DNA from: Hyphomicrobiales bacterium
Lineage (GTDB): Bacteria; Pseudomonadota; Alphaproteobacteria; Rhizobiales; Ancalomicrobiaceae
Direction of reading: 5' to 3'
DNA: 64,000 bases
Assembly (NCBI GenBank): GCA_021286855.1
Contig: JAJTBO010000006.1
Span: 62,001 to 126,000, forward strand
The position numbers and the translations under genes were made by a program. Below the pieces are notes generated by a model. It did no database searches, was not told the origin of the DNA, and saw only the letters and a list, made by a program, of their open reading frames with translations. Shown here piece by piece: positions 17,854-26,530 of this stretch. Within the stretch, counting starts at the first letter, position 1, and the number at the start of each line of letters is the position of its first letter.

Positions 17854-18866
17854 ACGCGCCCGTCTCTCCTTCGACGACCAAGGTCCGCCCCGAACTCGTC
17901 TGCCCGGCCGGCACGCCCGCCGCGCTCCGCACCGCGGTCGAGGCCGGAGCCGACGCGGTCTATTGCGGTTTCCGCGACGAGACCAACGCCCGCAACTTCC
18001 CCGGCCTGAACTTCGACGAGAAGGAACTGATCGAGGGCATCCGCTTCGCCCATGGCCACGGCGCCAAGGTGCTGGTGGCGATCAACACCTTTCCGCGCGC
18101 CGGCGGCACGAAGCTCTGGCACGACGCGGTGGCGAAGGCGGAGGCCGCCGGGGCCGACGCGGTGATCCTCGCCGATCTCGGCCTCGTCGCGCACACGGCC
18201 GAGAAGCATCCGACGCTGCGCCGGCACCTCTCGGTGCAGGCGGCGGCGGCCAATCCGGACGCGATCCGCTTCTGGGTGGAGAACTTCGGCATTCGCCGGG
18301 TGGTGTTGCCGCGCGTCCTGACCGTGCCGGAGATCGCGGCGATCAACGCCGAGATCGCCTGCGAGACGGAGGTGTTCGTCTTCGGCGGGCTCTGCGTGAT
18401 GGCGGAGGGACGGTGTTCGCTGTCCAGCCACGCCACCGGCAAGTCGCCGAACATGACCGGCGTCTGCTCGCCGCCGAGCCACGTGCTCTACCGCGAGGAC
18501 GGCGACGATCTGGTCGCCCGGCTCGGGACCTATACGATCGACCGGACGCCGAAGGGGGTTCCCGCCCCCTATCCGACGTTGTGCAAGGGCCGCTTCACCG
18601 CCGGCGACTATTCCGGCCACGTCTTCGAGGATCCGGTCAGCCTCGACGCGGCGCAGATGATCCCGGGCCTGATCGAGGCCGGCGTCACCGCCTTCAAGAT
18701 CGAGGGACGTCAGCGCAGCCGCGCCTATACCCAGGCCGTGGTCGCCGCCTTCCGCAAGGCGGTCGACGACCACATGGCCGGACGGCCGATCGCGGCCGAC
18801 ATGACGCGGCGGCTCGCGGAGGGTCAGACGACCACCGCCGGCGCCTATAAGAAGACTTGGCGTTGA
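17850..18866 (+). CDS. ubiU: UbiU, U32-family subunit of the anaerobic ubiquinone hydroxylase
   Basis: This 338-aa peptidase-U32-like protein carries four cysteines, Cys182, Cys189, Cys206 and Cys245. Their spacing (7, 17, 39) equals that of the [4Fe-4S] ligands of E. coli UbiU (169, 176, 193, 232). UbiU-UbiV hydroxylates the quinone ring without O2, using prephenate as the oxygen donor. Start at the ATG at 17850, overlapping ubiT; ubiV follows 21 bases later. Despite the family name it is not expected to be a protease. Confidence 0.94.
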   Translation: MNAPVSPSTTKVRPELVCPAGTPAALRTAVEAGADAVYCGFRDETNARNFPGLNFDEKELIEGIRFAHGHGAKVLVAINTFPRAGGTKLWHDAVAKAEAAGADAVILADLGLVAHTAEKHPTLRRHLSVQAAAANPDAIRFWVENFGIRRVVLPRVLTVPEIAAINAEIACETEVFVFGGLCVMAEGRCSLSSHATGKSPNMTGVCSPPSHVLYREDGDDLVARLGTYTIDRTPKGVPAPYPTLCKGRFTAGDYSGHVFEDPVSLDAAQMIPGLIEAGVTAFKIEGRQRSRAYTQAVVAAFRKAVDDHMAGRPIAADMTRRLAEGQTTTAGAYKKTWR

Positions 18867-18887
18867 AGACGGCGGTGAGACGACGAC

Positions 18888-19817
18888 ATGAGTGACGCAC
18901 GCAATCAGCCGACGCTCGCCCTGGGGCCGGTCCTCTTCAACTGGTCGGCCGATCGGCTCGGCGACTTCTTCGCTCGGATCGCCGACGAGGCCGACGTCGA
19001 CCGTGTCCACGTCGGCGAAGTCGTCTGCTCGAAGCGCGAGCCGTTCTTCGCCGACCGGCTGCCGGAAGCGATCGAGCGGCTGCAACGGGCCGGCAAGACG
19101 GTGGTGGTCGACGCGCTCGCCCTGCCGACCCTGAAGCGCGAGCGCCAGTCGGTCGGCGACGTCGTCGGCCTCGACGGGGTCGAGATCGAGATCAACGACA
19201 TGACGCCGCTCGCCTTGCTCGAGCCGGGCCGGCGCTTCGCGGTCTCGCCGCTGGTCAACGTCTACGACGAAGGCACGCTCGGCGTGTTGGCGAAGCGGGG
19301 AGCGTGGTCGGTCGGCCTGCCCTACGAGTTGCCGCTTCCCTCGATCGCGCGGCTGGCGGCGGAAGGCGCGCGGCTCGGCGTCGAGATTCAGGTCCACGCC
19401 TTCGGCCGGCTGCCGCTCGCCATCTCCGGGCGCTGCTACCATGCCCGCGTGCACGGCCTCGCCAAGGACAGTTGCCAGTTCGTCTGCGGCGAGGATCCGG
19501 ACGGGCTCGAGGTCGACACGCTCGACGGCGAGGGCTTCCTGGCGATCAACGGCGTGCAGACGATGTCGCGCGACTGCGTCGCCGTGCTCGACGAAGCCGA
19601 AGCGCTGATCGAGGCCGGGGTGACGTCGTTCCGCCTCTCGCCGCAGGCCTGCGACATGGTCGCGGTCGCCGCGATCTTCCGGGCACGGATCGCGGGCGCG
19701 ATCTCGGCCGAGGAGGCGCGGGCGCGGCTCGGCGAGGTCGGGCTTTCGATCCCGCTGGGGATCCCGATGATGAGCGGCTCCTGGCCGGCGACGGCGGGAT
19801 CGCTCTCGGCGCGCTGA
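18888..19817 (+). CDS. ubiV: UbiV, U32-family partner of UbiU
   Basis: This 309-aa protein carries Cys47 (EVVCSKRE), Cys183, Cys196 and Cys200. The last three keep the 13- and 4-residue spacing of E. coli UbiV (180, 193, 197), so a [4Fe-4S] cluster is expected. It forms a heterodimer with UbiU. The trio ubiTUV lets the cell make ubiquinone under anoxia, fitting a microaerobic or denitrifying lifestyle together with the neighbouring hydrogenase. Length is normal; the ATG at 18888 has no strong Shine-Dalgarno, so translation may be coupled to ubiU. Confidence 0.93.
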   Translation: MSDARNQPTLALGPVLFNWSADRLGDFFARIADEADVDRVHVGEVVCSKREPFFADRLPEAIERLQRAGKTVVVDALALPTLKRERQSVGDVVGLDGVEIEINDMTPLALLEPGRRFAVSPLVNVYDEGTLGVLAKRGAWSVGLPYELPLPSIARLAAEGARLGVEIQVHAFGRLPLAISGRCYHARVHGLAKDSCQFVCGEDPDGLEVDTLDGEGFLAINGVQTMSRDCVAVLDEAEALIEAGVTSFRLSPQACDMVAVAAIFRARIAGAISAEEARARLGEVGLSIPLGIPMMSGSWPATAGSLSAR

Positions 19818-19920
19818 GCCCCTCGACGCGGATCCTTCCTTCCGCCATGAAGACGCCACGCGCGTCGGCGATGAGCCGGCGGCGCGGCGGCGCGGGAACG
19901 CGAGAGGAAAGACGGATCCG

Positions 19921-20991
19921 ATGAGCGGTGGACGATACGCGGGCCTCGACGGGCTCAGAGGGCTCGCCGCCTTCGCCGTGGTGATCCACCATTCGTTGAT
20001 CCTGGGAACCGACATCGGCGGATTGTCGGTGTTCCTGTTCTTCATCCTGTCCGGCTTCCTGATCACCGGCATCCTGCACCGCTCGCGCGAGAAGATCGAA
20101 GCGGGGAAGCTGCGGCTCCTGCCGGCGCTCGAGGATTTCTGGATCCGTCGCGCGCTCCGGATCTTTCCGGCCTATTATCTGTGGCTCGGCGTCTTCGTCG
20201 TGATCGACGTGACGGTCCGCAAGGGCGAGATCCTGCCGGACCTGCCGTGGTATCTCGTATATCTGCAGAACTTCCTGCTCGGCTTCGTCACCTTCAAATG
20301 GGGCGACTTCACCCACGTGTGGAGCCTCGCCGTCGAACAGCAGTACTACGTCTTCTTCGCGCCGCTGGTGGTGCTCGTGCCGACCCGATGGCACGCCAAG
20401 CTGATGATCGCGACGATCCTCCTCTGCCTCGCCACGATCGCCGGCCTGCAGGCGATCGGCTACGAGATGATCACGCTCTACACCTCGCCGGCGAACGGCT
20501 TCGTCTTCATGGCGGCGGGCGCCCTGATGACGCTGGAGCGGGCGCGGACGCCGGCCTGGATGGGCGCGACGACGACGCTTCTCGTCGCCGTCGCCGCCGT
20601 TGTGGCGCTCGCCTGCTATCCGATCGCGGAGCGGACGGTCGGCTTCCATCTGCCCTACGTCGTCCTGCAGCTCGCCTCGGTCACGGCGCTGTCGGCAGTG
20701 ATGATCCATGTGCTGCAGCACCCCGAGGGCGTCGTCACCCGCGCGCTGGAGACGCGGCCGCTGAAGTTCCTCGGGCTGATCTCCTACGGGCTCTACGTCA
20801 TCCACCTGCCGGTCGGCGTCTTCGCCGAACAATGGCTGCCGCTCGAGGTGTGGTCTCAGGCGACCGGCCTGCCGAAGCCGGTCGTCGACTTCGCGGTGAT
20901 GGCGAGCGTGTCGATCGGCCTCGCCACGCTCTCCTGGCATCTCTTCGAGGCCAGAATTCTGGCGTTGAAGGACCGCTTCCAACGAGGATGA
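19921..20991 (+). CDS. Acyltransferase family 3 membrane protein (OafA/YrhL type)
   Basis: This 356-aa integral membrane protein has about ten hydrophobic segments. The N-terminus reads GLDGLRGLAAFAVVIHHS with the family's essential His pair (22-23), then FFILSGFLITGIL and a WSLAVEQQYY motif near residue 137, all typical of acyltransferase-3 enzymes that O-acylate lipopolysaccharide, exopolysaccharide or other glycans. It is monocistronic here, with no glycan gene nearby, so the acceptor is unknown. Confidence 0.9.
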   Translation: MSGGRYAGLDGLRGLAAFAVVIHHSLILGTDIGGLSVFLFFILSGFLITGILHRSREKIEAGKLRLLPALEDFWIRRALRIFPAYYLWLGVFVVIDVTVRKGEILPDLPWYLVYLQNFLLGFVTFKWGDFTHVWSLAVEQQYYVFFAPLVVLVPTRWHAKLMIATILLCLATIAGLQAIGYEMITLYTSPANGFVFMAAGALMTLERARTPAWMGATTTLLVAVAAVVALACYPIAERTVGFHLPYVVLQLASVTALSAVMIHVLQHPEGVVTRALETRPLKFLGLISYGLYVIHLPVGVFAEQWLPLEVWSQATGLPKPVVDFAVMASVSIGLATLSWHLFEARILALKDRFQRG

Positions 20992-21116
20992 GAGCGCCGC
21001 GGAAACGAGGTGCGCCGGACTTTACGCCGATCGTTAAACTCTGGAGGCGCTTCACAACCGGAGATGAATGGTTCGCAGGCATGCTCCCCGTCGACATCGA
21101 CCAGGGAGTTCAGCCG

Positions 21117-21554
21117 ATGCGCAACCTTCTCGCCACCGCCGTCACGACAGTCCTCGTTCTCTTCGCTCCGCAGATCGTTCGCGCGCAGATGGACGGCGCC
21201 GACGGCCTTCGAAACGCGGTCGCCTATGATCACAACGGATCGACGATGGCGGTTTCCTTCGCGGACGGCGTCATCGTCTACTCGGATCCGCGCGCCGGTC
21301 TCGCCGGCATGGTCCGCCCCGGCGACGTCGTGTTTCGCGGAAAGATGCGGGAGGAAGGGCGGATCGTCGGCACCGCCTATGTCTTCAAGCGCGGCTGCGC
21401 CCCCGCGCCCTACGCAGTGGAAGGCCGCGAGGCGAACCAGACGATCGTTCTGACCGGCTCGGCTCCCATCCGCGGCAAAGGCTGCGAGATCCTCGGCCGA
21501 TCCTCGAGTTCTCCCAACGCGCGTCTGGTGTTCCACTCCATGATGAGCCTCTGA
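21117..21554 (+). CDS. Small secreted protein of unknown function
   Basis: This 145-aa product starts at the ATG at 21117 (MRNLLATAVTTVLVLFAPQI), 8 bases after AGGGAG, with a textbook signal peptide ending VRAQ at about residue 24. The mature part of about 120 residues is rich in beta-strand-forming stretches (SMAVSFADGVIVYSDPR; GDVVFRGKM) and has two cysteines (in KRGCAPAPY and GKGCEIL) that could form a disulfide. I do not recognise a domain. It lies between an acyltransferase and the convergent radical SAM gene and ends 12 bases before that gene's stop. Confidence 0.7.
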   Translation: MRNLLATAVTTVLVLFAPQIVRAQMDGADGLRNAVAYDHNGSTMAVSFADGVIVYSDPRAGLAGMVRPGDVVFRGKMREEGRIVGTAYVFKRGCAPAPYAVEGREANQTIVLTGSAPIRGKGCEILGRSSSSPNARLVFHSMMSL

Positions 21555-21566
21555 GCGCCGGGTCGT

Positions 21567-23660
21567 TCATCGGCCGCCGCGACGCGGCCCCGGCCCCGCC
21601 GGGCGCTTCGGCCCAGTCGGCGCCGGGCCGGAACGGCCGAGCGTCGCCTTGTCGCCGCCCTTGGTCAGGAACACCTGCTCGCCCTTCTTGCGGCCCATGC
21701 GCGCGCCTTCGCCGCCGGAGGTTCCGGTGCCGGCCGGCTGCCAGTTCGGCACCAGATGGTGCTTGCCGGGGCCGATCAGGTCGGCGCGGCCCATGGCCTT
21801 CAGAGCCTCGCGCAGGAGCGGCCAGTTTTCGGGGTCGTGGTAGCGCAGGAACGCCTTGTGCAGGCGGCGCTGCTTCAGGCCCTTGACCGTCTCGACGGCT
21901 TCGGAGCCGCCGTGGCGCACGCCCTTCAGCGGGTTGACGCCGGTGTGGTACATCGCCGTCGAGAGCGCCATCGGCGAGGGCAGATAGGTCTGGACCTGAT
22001 CGGCGCGGTACTTGTTCTTCTTCAGCCACAGGGCGAGGTTCATCATGTCCTCGTCCGACGTGCCGGGATGGGCGGCGATGAAATAGGGGATGAGGAAATA
22101 CTTCTTCCCCGCCGCCTGCACCGCCGCGTCGAAGAGCTGCTTGAAGCGATCGTAGGTTCCGATCCCCGGCTTCATCATCTTGGAGAGCGGGCCGCTTTCC
22201 GTATGTTCGGGGGCGATCTTCAGATAGCCGCCGACGTGGTGGGTCACCAGTTCCTTGATGTAGGCCGGCGACTTGACGGCGAGGTCGTAGCGCACGCCCG
22301 AGGCGACGAAGACCTTCTTGACGCCGGGCACTTCGCGCGCCTTGCGGTAGAGCTTGATCAGGTCGTCGTGGGAGGTGTTCAGGTTGGGGCAGACGTCGGG
22401 ATAGACGCAGGACGGCTTGCGGCAGAGCGCCTCGGTCTCGCGGTCCTTGCAGGCCATCCGCCACATGTTGGCGGTCGGGCCGCCGATGTCGGAGACGACG
22501 CCGGTGAAGCCTTCCGTCTTGTCGCGGACCTTGCCGATCTCCTCGAGGATCGACTTCTCGGAGCGCGACTGGATGATCCGGCCCTCGTGCTCGGTGATCG
22601 AGCAGAAGGAGCAGCCGCCGAAACAGCCGCGCATGATCGTCACCGAGAAGCGGATCATCTCCCAGGCGGGGATCTTGGCGTCGCCATAGGCGGGATGAGG
22701 CGCGCGGGCGAAGGGCAGCTCGTAGACCGCATCCATCTCCGGCGTGGTCAGCGGGATCGGCGGGGCGGTCAGCCACAGCTCGCGGTCGCCGTGGCGCTGA
22801 ACGAGGGGCCGGGCGTTGCCGGGGTTCGACTCGCGATGCAACACCTTGGAGGCGCGGGCGTAGGCCTCGCGGTCGGTCGCCACCTGCTCGAAGCCCGGCA
22901 GGCGGACGACCGAATGTTCGCCCGACTTGCGGGCGCCGTCGTCGGCGACGTCGAGGTCGTCGGCGTGGACCACGGTCCAGCCCTCGGGCACGGCCGGTTT
23001 GATCAGGGCGACGCCGCGGACGTCGTCCATGGTCGCGGTCGTCTCGCCCTTGGCGAGGCGATGCACCACGTCGACGAGGGCACGTTCGGCGTTGCCGTAG
23101 ATCAGGATGTCGGCCTTGGCGTCGACCAGGATCGAGCGGCGCACCTTGTCCGACCAGTAGTCGTAATGGGCGATGCGGCGCAGGCTCGCCTCGATGCCGC
23201 CGAGGACGATCGGGACGTCCTTGAACGCCTCGCGCACCCGCTGGGCGTAGACCACCACGGCGCGATCGGGCCGCCGGCCGCCCTCGCCGTTCGGCGTATA
23301 GGCGTCGTCGTGGCGCAGCCGCTTGTCGGAAGTGTAGCGGTTGACCATCGAGTCCATGTTGCCGCCGGTCACGCCGAAGCAGACGGTCGGCTTTCCCAAC
23401 GCCCGGAACGGCTCGGCGCTGGTCCAATCGGGCTGGGCGAGGATCCCGACCCGGAACCCCTGCGCCTCGAGGAGACGGCCGACGATCGCCATGCCGAAGG
23501 AGGGGTGATCGACGTAGGCGTCGCCGGTGACCAGGATCACGTCGCAGGCGTCCCAGCCGAGCGCGTCCATTTCGGCGCGGCTCATCGGCAGGAAGGGGGC
23601 CGTGCCGAACCGGTGGGCCCAGTGCTTGCGATGGGAGAAGAGGGGGGCGGGTGCGTTCAT
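21567..23660 (-). CDS. YgiQ family radical SAM protein
   Basis: This 697-aa protein has the radical SAM cluster motif CFGGCSFC at about residues 343-350, preceded by an N-terminal domain with [11 protein letters not shown] and followed by a C-terminal [19 protein letters not shown]-type region, all diagnostic of YgiQ (UPF0313). Its substrate is unknown. I took the ATG at 23660 ([20 protein letters not shown]); the longer reading adds 85 residues without similarity. The tail ends in a Gly/Pro/Arg-rich stretch common in these proteins. Confidence 0.93.
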   Translation of the reverse strand: MNAPAPLFSHRKHWAHRFGTAPFLPMSRAEMDALGWDACDVILVTGDAYVDHPSFGMAIVGRLLEAQGFRVGILAQPDWTSAEPFRALGKPTVCFGVTGGNMDSMVNRYTSDKRLRHDDAYTPNGEGGRRPDRAVVVYAQRVREAFKDVPIVLGGIEASLRRIAHYDYWSDKVRRSILVDAKADILIYGNAERALVDVVHRLAKGETTATMDDVRGVALIKPAVPEGWTVVHADDLDVADDGARKSGEHSVVRLPGFEQVATDREAYARASKVLHRESNPGNARPLVQRHGDRELWLTAPPIPLTTPEMDAVYELPFARAPHPAYGDAKIPAWEMIRFSVTIMRGCFGGCSFCSITEHEGRIIQSRSEKSILEEIGKVRDKTEGFTGVVSDIGGPTANMWRMACKDRETEALCRKPSCVYPDVCPNLNTSHDDLIKLYRKAREVPGVKKVFVASGVRYDLAVKSPAYIKELVTHHVGGYLKIAPEHTESGPLSKMMKPGIGTYDRFKQLFDAAVQAAGKKYFLIPYFIAAHPGTSDEDMMNLALWLKKNKYRADQVQTYLPSPMALSTAMYHTGVNPLKGVRHGGSEAVETVKGLKQRRLHKAFLRYHDPENWPLLREALKAMGRADLIGPGKHHLVPNWQPAGTGTSGGEGARMGRKKGEQVFLTKGGDKATLGRSGPAPTGPKRPAGPGPRRGGR

Positions 23661-23835
23661 CGGGCGAGGAATAGGGCAGCGGCGCGCGCCGTCAAGGCGA
23701 AAGCGCGCCGTGACGGTCCCGCAAGGCGGTCCGCGCTCCGTATGTCTGCGGATCCGGTCACCGCCGTCCTGGGCTAGGGTGGCGCAGGCTTCGTCGCCCG
23801 GCGACGCGGCGCGGAGAATTGTTGCGGACGACCAT

Positions 23836-24264
23836 ATGCATCTCAACCCCTCGACCAACGGCGCGCTGCGCATTCTGATGATCTGTCGGAAGAACCCGGA
23901 TCGGCCGGTGACCATGCCGGAGATGGTGCGGGATCTCGGCCTGTCGGAATCGCTGGTGGTGAAGTCCTGCCACGAGTTGATGCGGGCCGGCTATCTGCGC
24001 GGCCGGCGCGGCAACGGCGGCGGCTACAAGCTGGCGCGCGCGGCCGAAGCGATCGACGTGATGGAGATCATCGAGCTGTTCGAGGGCGAGGAGAACCTCT
24101 TCCCCTGTCGGCTGCGCCAGGAAGAGCAGTGCCGCATCGTCAGCGCCTGTCTGCTGCGGCGGGCCTGTGAGACCGCCTATTCGGCCTTCAAGACCGAGCT
24201 CGGCGGCTGGAGCCTCGCCGACATCGCGGCCGAGATCGAGCCGGGCGAAGTCGCCGCGCCCTGA
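23836..24264 (+). CDS. Rrf2 family transcriptional regulator
   Basis: This 142-aa Rrf2-type regulator has a winged helix-turn-helix (about 25-65, with [13 protein letters not shown]) and a Cys-rich segment: Cys91, Cys99, Cys105, Cys111. Three conserved cysteines in this region usually bind an iron-sulfur cluster that senses NO, O2 or iron status. It lies head-on to, and overlaps by 88 bases with, a second Rrf2 gene, which has its ligands at the same positions (91, 99, 105). Which subfamily it belongs to is unclear. The start chosen is the ATG at 23836. Confidence 0.88.
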   Translation: MHLNPSTNGALRILMICRKNPDRPVTMPEMVRDLGLSESLVVKSCHELMRAGYLRGRRGNGGGYKLARAAEAIDVMEIIELFEGEENLFPCRLRQEEQCRIVSACLLRRACETAYSAFKTELGGWSLADIAAEIEPGEVAAP

Positions 24265-24746
24265 TCGCGGGCGGCCGCCTCGCGTTCCGCGGCGCAGTCG
24301 AAGCCCGGTCCGCCGTCGAGATGGAGAATGTCGAGGATCTCGCCGCCGTTGGTCGTCACGTCGGCGACGGTCATGCGATCGAGCTCGCCGAGGAACACGT
24401 CACGGGCGACGCGCAGCGCCACCGACAATCGGCAACGGCCGACCAGAGGGCAGGTGGAGGTGGCGGGATCGAAGCATTCGACGAGATCGAAGCCTTCTTC
24501 GGTGCGTCGGACGATCTCGCCGAGGCTGATCTCTTCGGGCGGACGGGCGAGGCGGAAGCCGCCGCGATTGCCGCGCACGTTCTCGAGATAACCCCATTGG
24601 CCGAGCTGGTGGACGCATTTGACGAGATGGGCGCGCGAAATGCCGAAAGCGTCCGCGACCTCCTGCACCGTCGACAGCCGCGGCGAACGCATCGCCGCCA
24701 CCATCAGCGTCCGCAGAGAGAAGTTGGAGTAGCTCGTCAGTCGCAT
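24177..24746 (-). CDS. nsrR: NsrR-like Rrf2 transcriptional regulator
   Basis: This 189-aa protein matches NsrR, the NO-sensing [Fe-S] repressor, through its N-terminus (MRLTSYSNFSLRTLM), the wing VRGNRGGFRLARPP and three cysteines Cys91, Cys99, Cys105. It is about 45 residues longer than E. coli NsrR; the extra C-terminal part is Ala-rich and lies where the gene overlaps the convergent Rrf2 gene (24177-24264), so the extension may simply be read-through into antisense of its neighbour. It probably controls nitrosative-stress genes, none of which is adjacent. Start ATG at 24746. Confidence 0.84.
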   Translation of the reverse strand: MRLTSYSNFSLRTLMVAAMRSPRLSTVQEVADAFGISRAHLVKCVHQLGQWGYLENVRGNRGGFRLARPPEEISLGEIVRRTEEGFDLVECFDPATSTCPLVGRCRLSVALRVARDVFLGELDRMTVADVTTNGGEILDILHLDGGPGFDCAAEREAAARDQGAATSPGSISAAMSARLQPPSSVLKAE

Positions 24747-25024
24747 CGGCCGTTCGCCTCGGCTCGGTCTCGTCGATCCCCAGGGACCGGTCGCCTTCTT
24801 GTCTAACGAAAGCGGACCCGCGCGGCATCCGTATTCGCGCGGAAGAAGAGACGACGGCCGCCGCATCCCGTTGAGAGCAAGGGACGGAACGCGACGACCG
24901 CCGACGCCACGGCGCGGATGTCCACGCCGACGACCTCTCCACGGGCGCCGATGCCTCCGGAGCCTGCGGATCGTCCGCCGTCACGGGAGAGGGAACGGAC
25001 GGGAGATCGTCTTCGGTGTAGCCG

Positions 25025-25056
25025 ATCAAAGTGATATTGACAATATAACTTTTGAT
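25025..25056. promoter_or_regulatory. AT-rich imperfect palindrome between nrsF and nsrR
   Basis: Within the 24747-25096 gap a 32-base AT-rich island stands out. Its centre ATATTG-A-CAATAT (25034-25046) is a perfect 6+1+6 palindrome and the outer parts ATCAAAGT and ACTTTTGAT pair with one extra base. It lies about 40 bases past the nrsF stop and about 280 bases upstream of nsrR. It could be an operator for an Fe-S regulator or a weak 3' stem-loop. The rest of the gap shows nothing else I can assign. Confidence 0.4.
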
Positions 25057-25096
25057 GGCGCGACCAGCGGTCGCTCCGTCAAGCGCGGTTCCGCCT

Positions 25097-25735
25097 TCAC
25101 CAGACGAGGAAGCGGCGACCCGCCCATGCGCCGAGGCCGGCGACGACGGCGATGCCGAGCGGATACCACAGGACCACGAAGAGCGGACTGTCGTCGTCGC
25201 AGTTCATCGCATAGAGCGTCGCGCCGATGCCGGCGGCGGCGAGGCCGGCGACGAGGCCGGTCAGGCGCGGCCGGGTCGAGGCGCCGTGACGGGCGGCGAG
25301 CACGGCGGCGGCGAGCGGCGCGATCGACAGGAACGGGATCAACGCCAGACAATGCGGGGCGTTGTGGCCGATCGCCAACCGCAGCCAGTCGGACGAGGGA
25401 ACCATCGCCAACTCGACGGCGACAGCCGCCAGGAGAACGGCTACGGCCAGAGCCAGAACCGCGCCCCAGAGGCCGATCCGGCCGTCGGGACGGGCGAGGC
25501 GCAGCAACGCTCCGACGCCGCCGACGGCGAGCAGCGCGGTCGGCACGAACTTCAGGGGATAATGCACGGTCTCGATGGCCAGCCGCCAATCGTGGCGGGG
25601 TCCGAGCAGGGTGACGAAGAGAAGCGCGGCGACGAGCGCGCCGAAGGCGAGGAAGCGCAGGGCGGCGCGATCGAGCGGCGGCTCGAGCGTCGCGGCGTCG
25701 GCGGAGAGCGCGGCGATCAGGTCGTCGGTCTTCAT
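25097..25735 (-). CDS. nrsF: NrsF-type (DUF1109) membrane anti-sigma factor
   Basis: This 212-aa protein has six hydrophobic segments and the DUF1109 pattern of NrsF, the inner-membrane inhibitor of the ECF factor SigF in Caulobacter. Two cysteines, Cys129 (APHCLALIP) and Cys179 (AMNCDDDSP), sit near membrane borders. Conserved cysteines of NrsF are known to matter for the response of SigF to heavy metals. The start ATG at 25735 overlaps the sigF stop (ATGA), so sigma and anti-sigma are made together. The role in controlling the divergent buf genes is inference from synteny and the shared promoter. Confidence 0.9.
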   Translation of the reverse strand: MKTDDLIAALSADAATLEPPLDRAALRFLAFGALVAALLFVTLLGPRHDWRLAIETVHYPLKFVPTALLAVGGVGALLRLARPDGRIGLWGAVLALAVAVLLAAVAVELAMVPSSDWLRLAIGHNAPHCLALIPFLSIAPLAAAVLAARHGASTRPRLTGLVAGLAAAGIGATLYAMNCDDDSPLFVVLWYPLGIAVVAGLGAWAGRRFLVW

Positions 25736-26310
25736 GTGGCGCTCCTTCGGTAGAGGTCGGCCAAGGTCTTCAGGCCGCGATGCAGAGCGACGCGGACGGC
25801 GCCCTCGCTCATGCCGAGCCGGTCGGCGGTCTCGCGCACCGAGCGCTCCTCGACGCCGATCGAGCGGACGATGTCGCGCTGGCGCTCGCCGAGCTCGCCG
25901 AGCAGGCGCTCGACGTCGCCGCCTTCGGTCGGATCGCGATCCGGGGCGGACGGCAGGATCTCGGCGAAATCGGCGACGTCGACTTCGATCCGACGACCGC
26001 GGCGGCGCAGCGCGTCGATGGTCTTGTTGCGGGCGATCGCCTGCACCCAGGGCGCGAGCGGGGCGCTCGGATCCCAGGTGTGCCGCTTCAGGTGAATGGC
26101 GAGCAGGGTTTCCTGCACGACGTCCTCCAGATCCGCATTCGATGCGCCGGCGCGGGCCAGCGCTCGGGCGACGATCGCCCTGAGCCTCGGTGTCAACGCC
26201 TCGAGCAGGGCGCGATAGGCGCGGCCGTCGCCGGCCAGCGCCGCCCGCATTCCCTCGCTCCAGGCTTCTTCGGCCGCTCGGCGTCCGTCGATCACGTCTC
26301 GTCCGTCCAC
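25732..26310 (-). CDS. sigF: ECF sigma factor, SigF type
   Basis: This 192-aa sigma-70 family factor has region 2 (about 30-95, with NADLEDVVQETLLAIHLKRHTWD and PWVQAIARNKTIDALRR) and region 4 (about 130-185, ending in the DNA-binding helix GMSEGAVRVALHRGLKTL). It is coupled to nrsF. The GTG start at 26310 lies 26 bases downstream of the -10 of a promoter that is a copy of the one before bufA, so it most likely activates itself. By analogy to Caulobacter SigF it should respond to copper, chromium or cadmium-like stress once NrsF releases it. Confidence 0.92.
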   Translation of the reverse strand: MDGRDVIDGRRAAEEAWSEGMRAALAGDGRAYRALLEALTPRLRAIVARALARAGASNADLEDVVQETLLAIHLKRHTWDPSAPLAPWVQAIARNKTIDALRRRGRRIEVDVADFAEILPSAPDRDPTEGGDVERLLGELGERQRDIVRSIGVEERSVRETADRLGMSEGAVRVALHRGLKTLADLYRRSAT

Positions 26311-26335
26311 GGTCGTCGCGGCTCCCGAGATTCAC

Positions 26336-26361
26336 TACGCGCGTCAATGCGCGATCGTTAC
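26336..26361 (-). promoter_or_regulatory. ECF (SigF-type) promoter of sigF-nrsF
   Basis: On the minus strand GTAACG (26361-26356) is separated by exactly 16 bases from CGTA (26339-26336). The same two elements at the same spacing face bufA on the other strand. The match to the GTAAC-type SigF consensus is from memory of Caulobacter work; the identity of the two copies here is read directly. Confidence 0.75.
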
Positions 26362-26450
26362 ACGGAAAACCATTTCGAACGAGTGACGCCGCGAACGATC
26401 CGTGGATCGCGTCGCGTCGGCGCTTTTTCGATCACGGCTGCGTGAGCGGT

Positions 26451-26476
26451 GTAACGGAGCTCCGGGGGACTGCGTA
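26451..26476 (+). promoter_or_regulatory. ECF (SigF-type) promoter of the buf operon
   Basis: GTAACG (26451-26456), 16-base spacer, CGTA (26473-26476), identical in elements and spacing to the divergent sigF promoter. Transcription would begin near 26484, giving a 5' leader of about 45 bases before the bufA ATG at 26531. Confidence 0.75.
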
Positions 26477-26530
26477 GTGCCTGGTTGAGAGACGCCTTCG
26501 TCCTCGACACCAGAAACGGAGACATCCCCC

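Noticed and set aside
17850-19817. Collagenase-like U32 proteases
   Set aside because: Cysteine spacings equal those of UbiU and UbiV and ubiT is adjacent, so quinone hydroxylation fits better than proteolysis.
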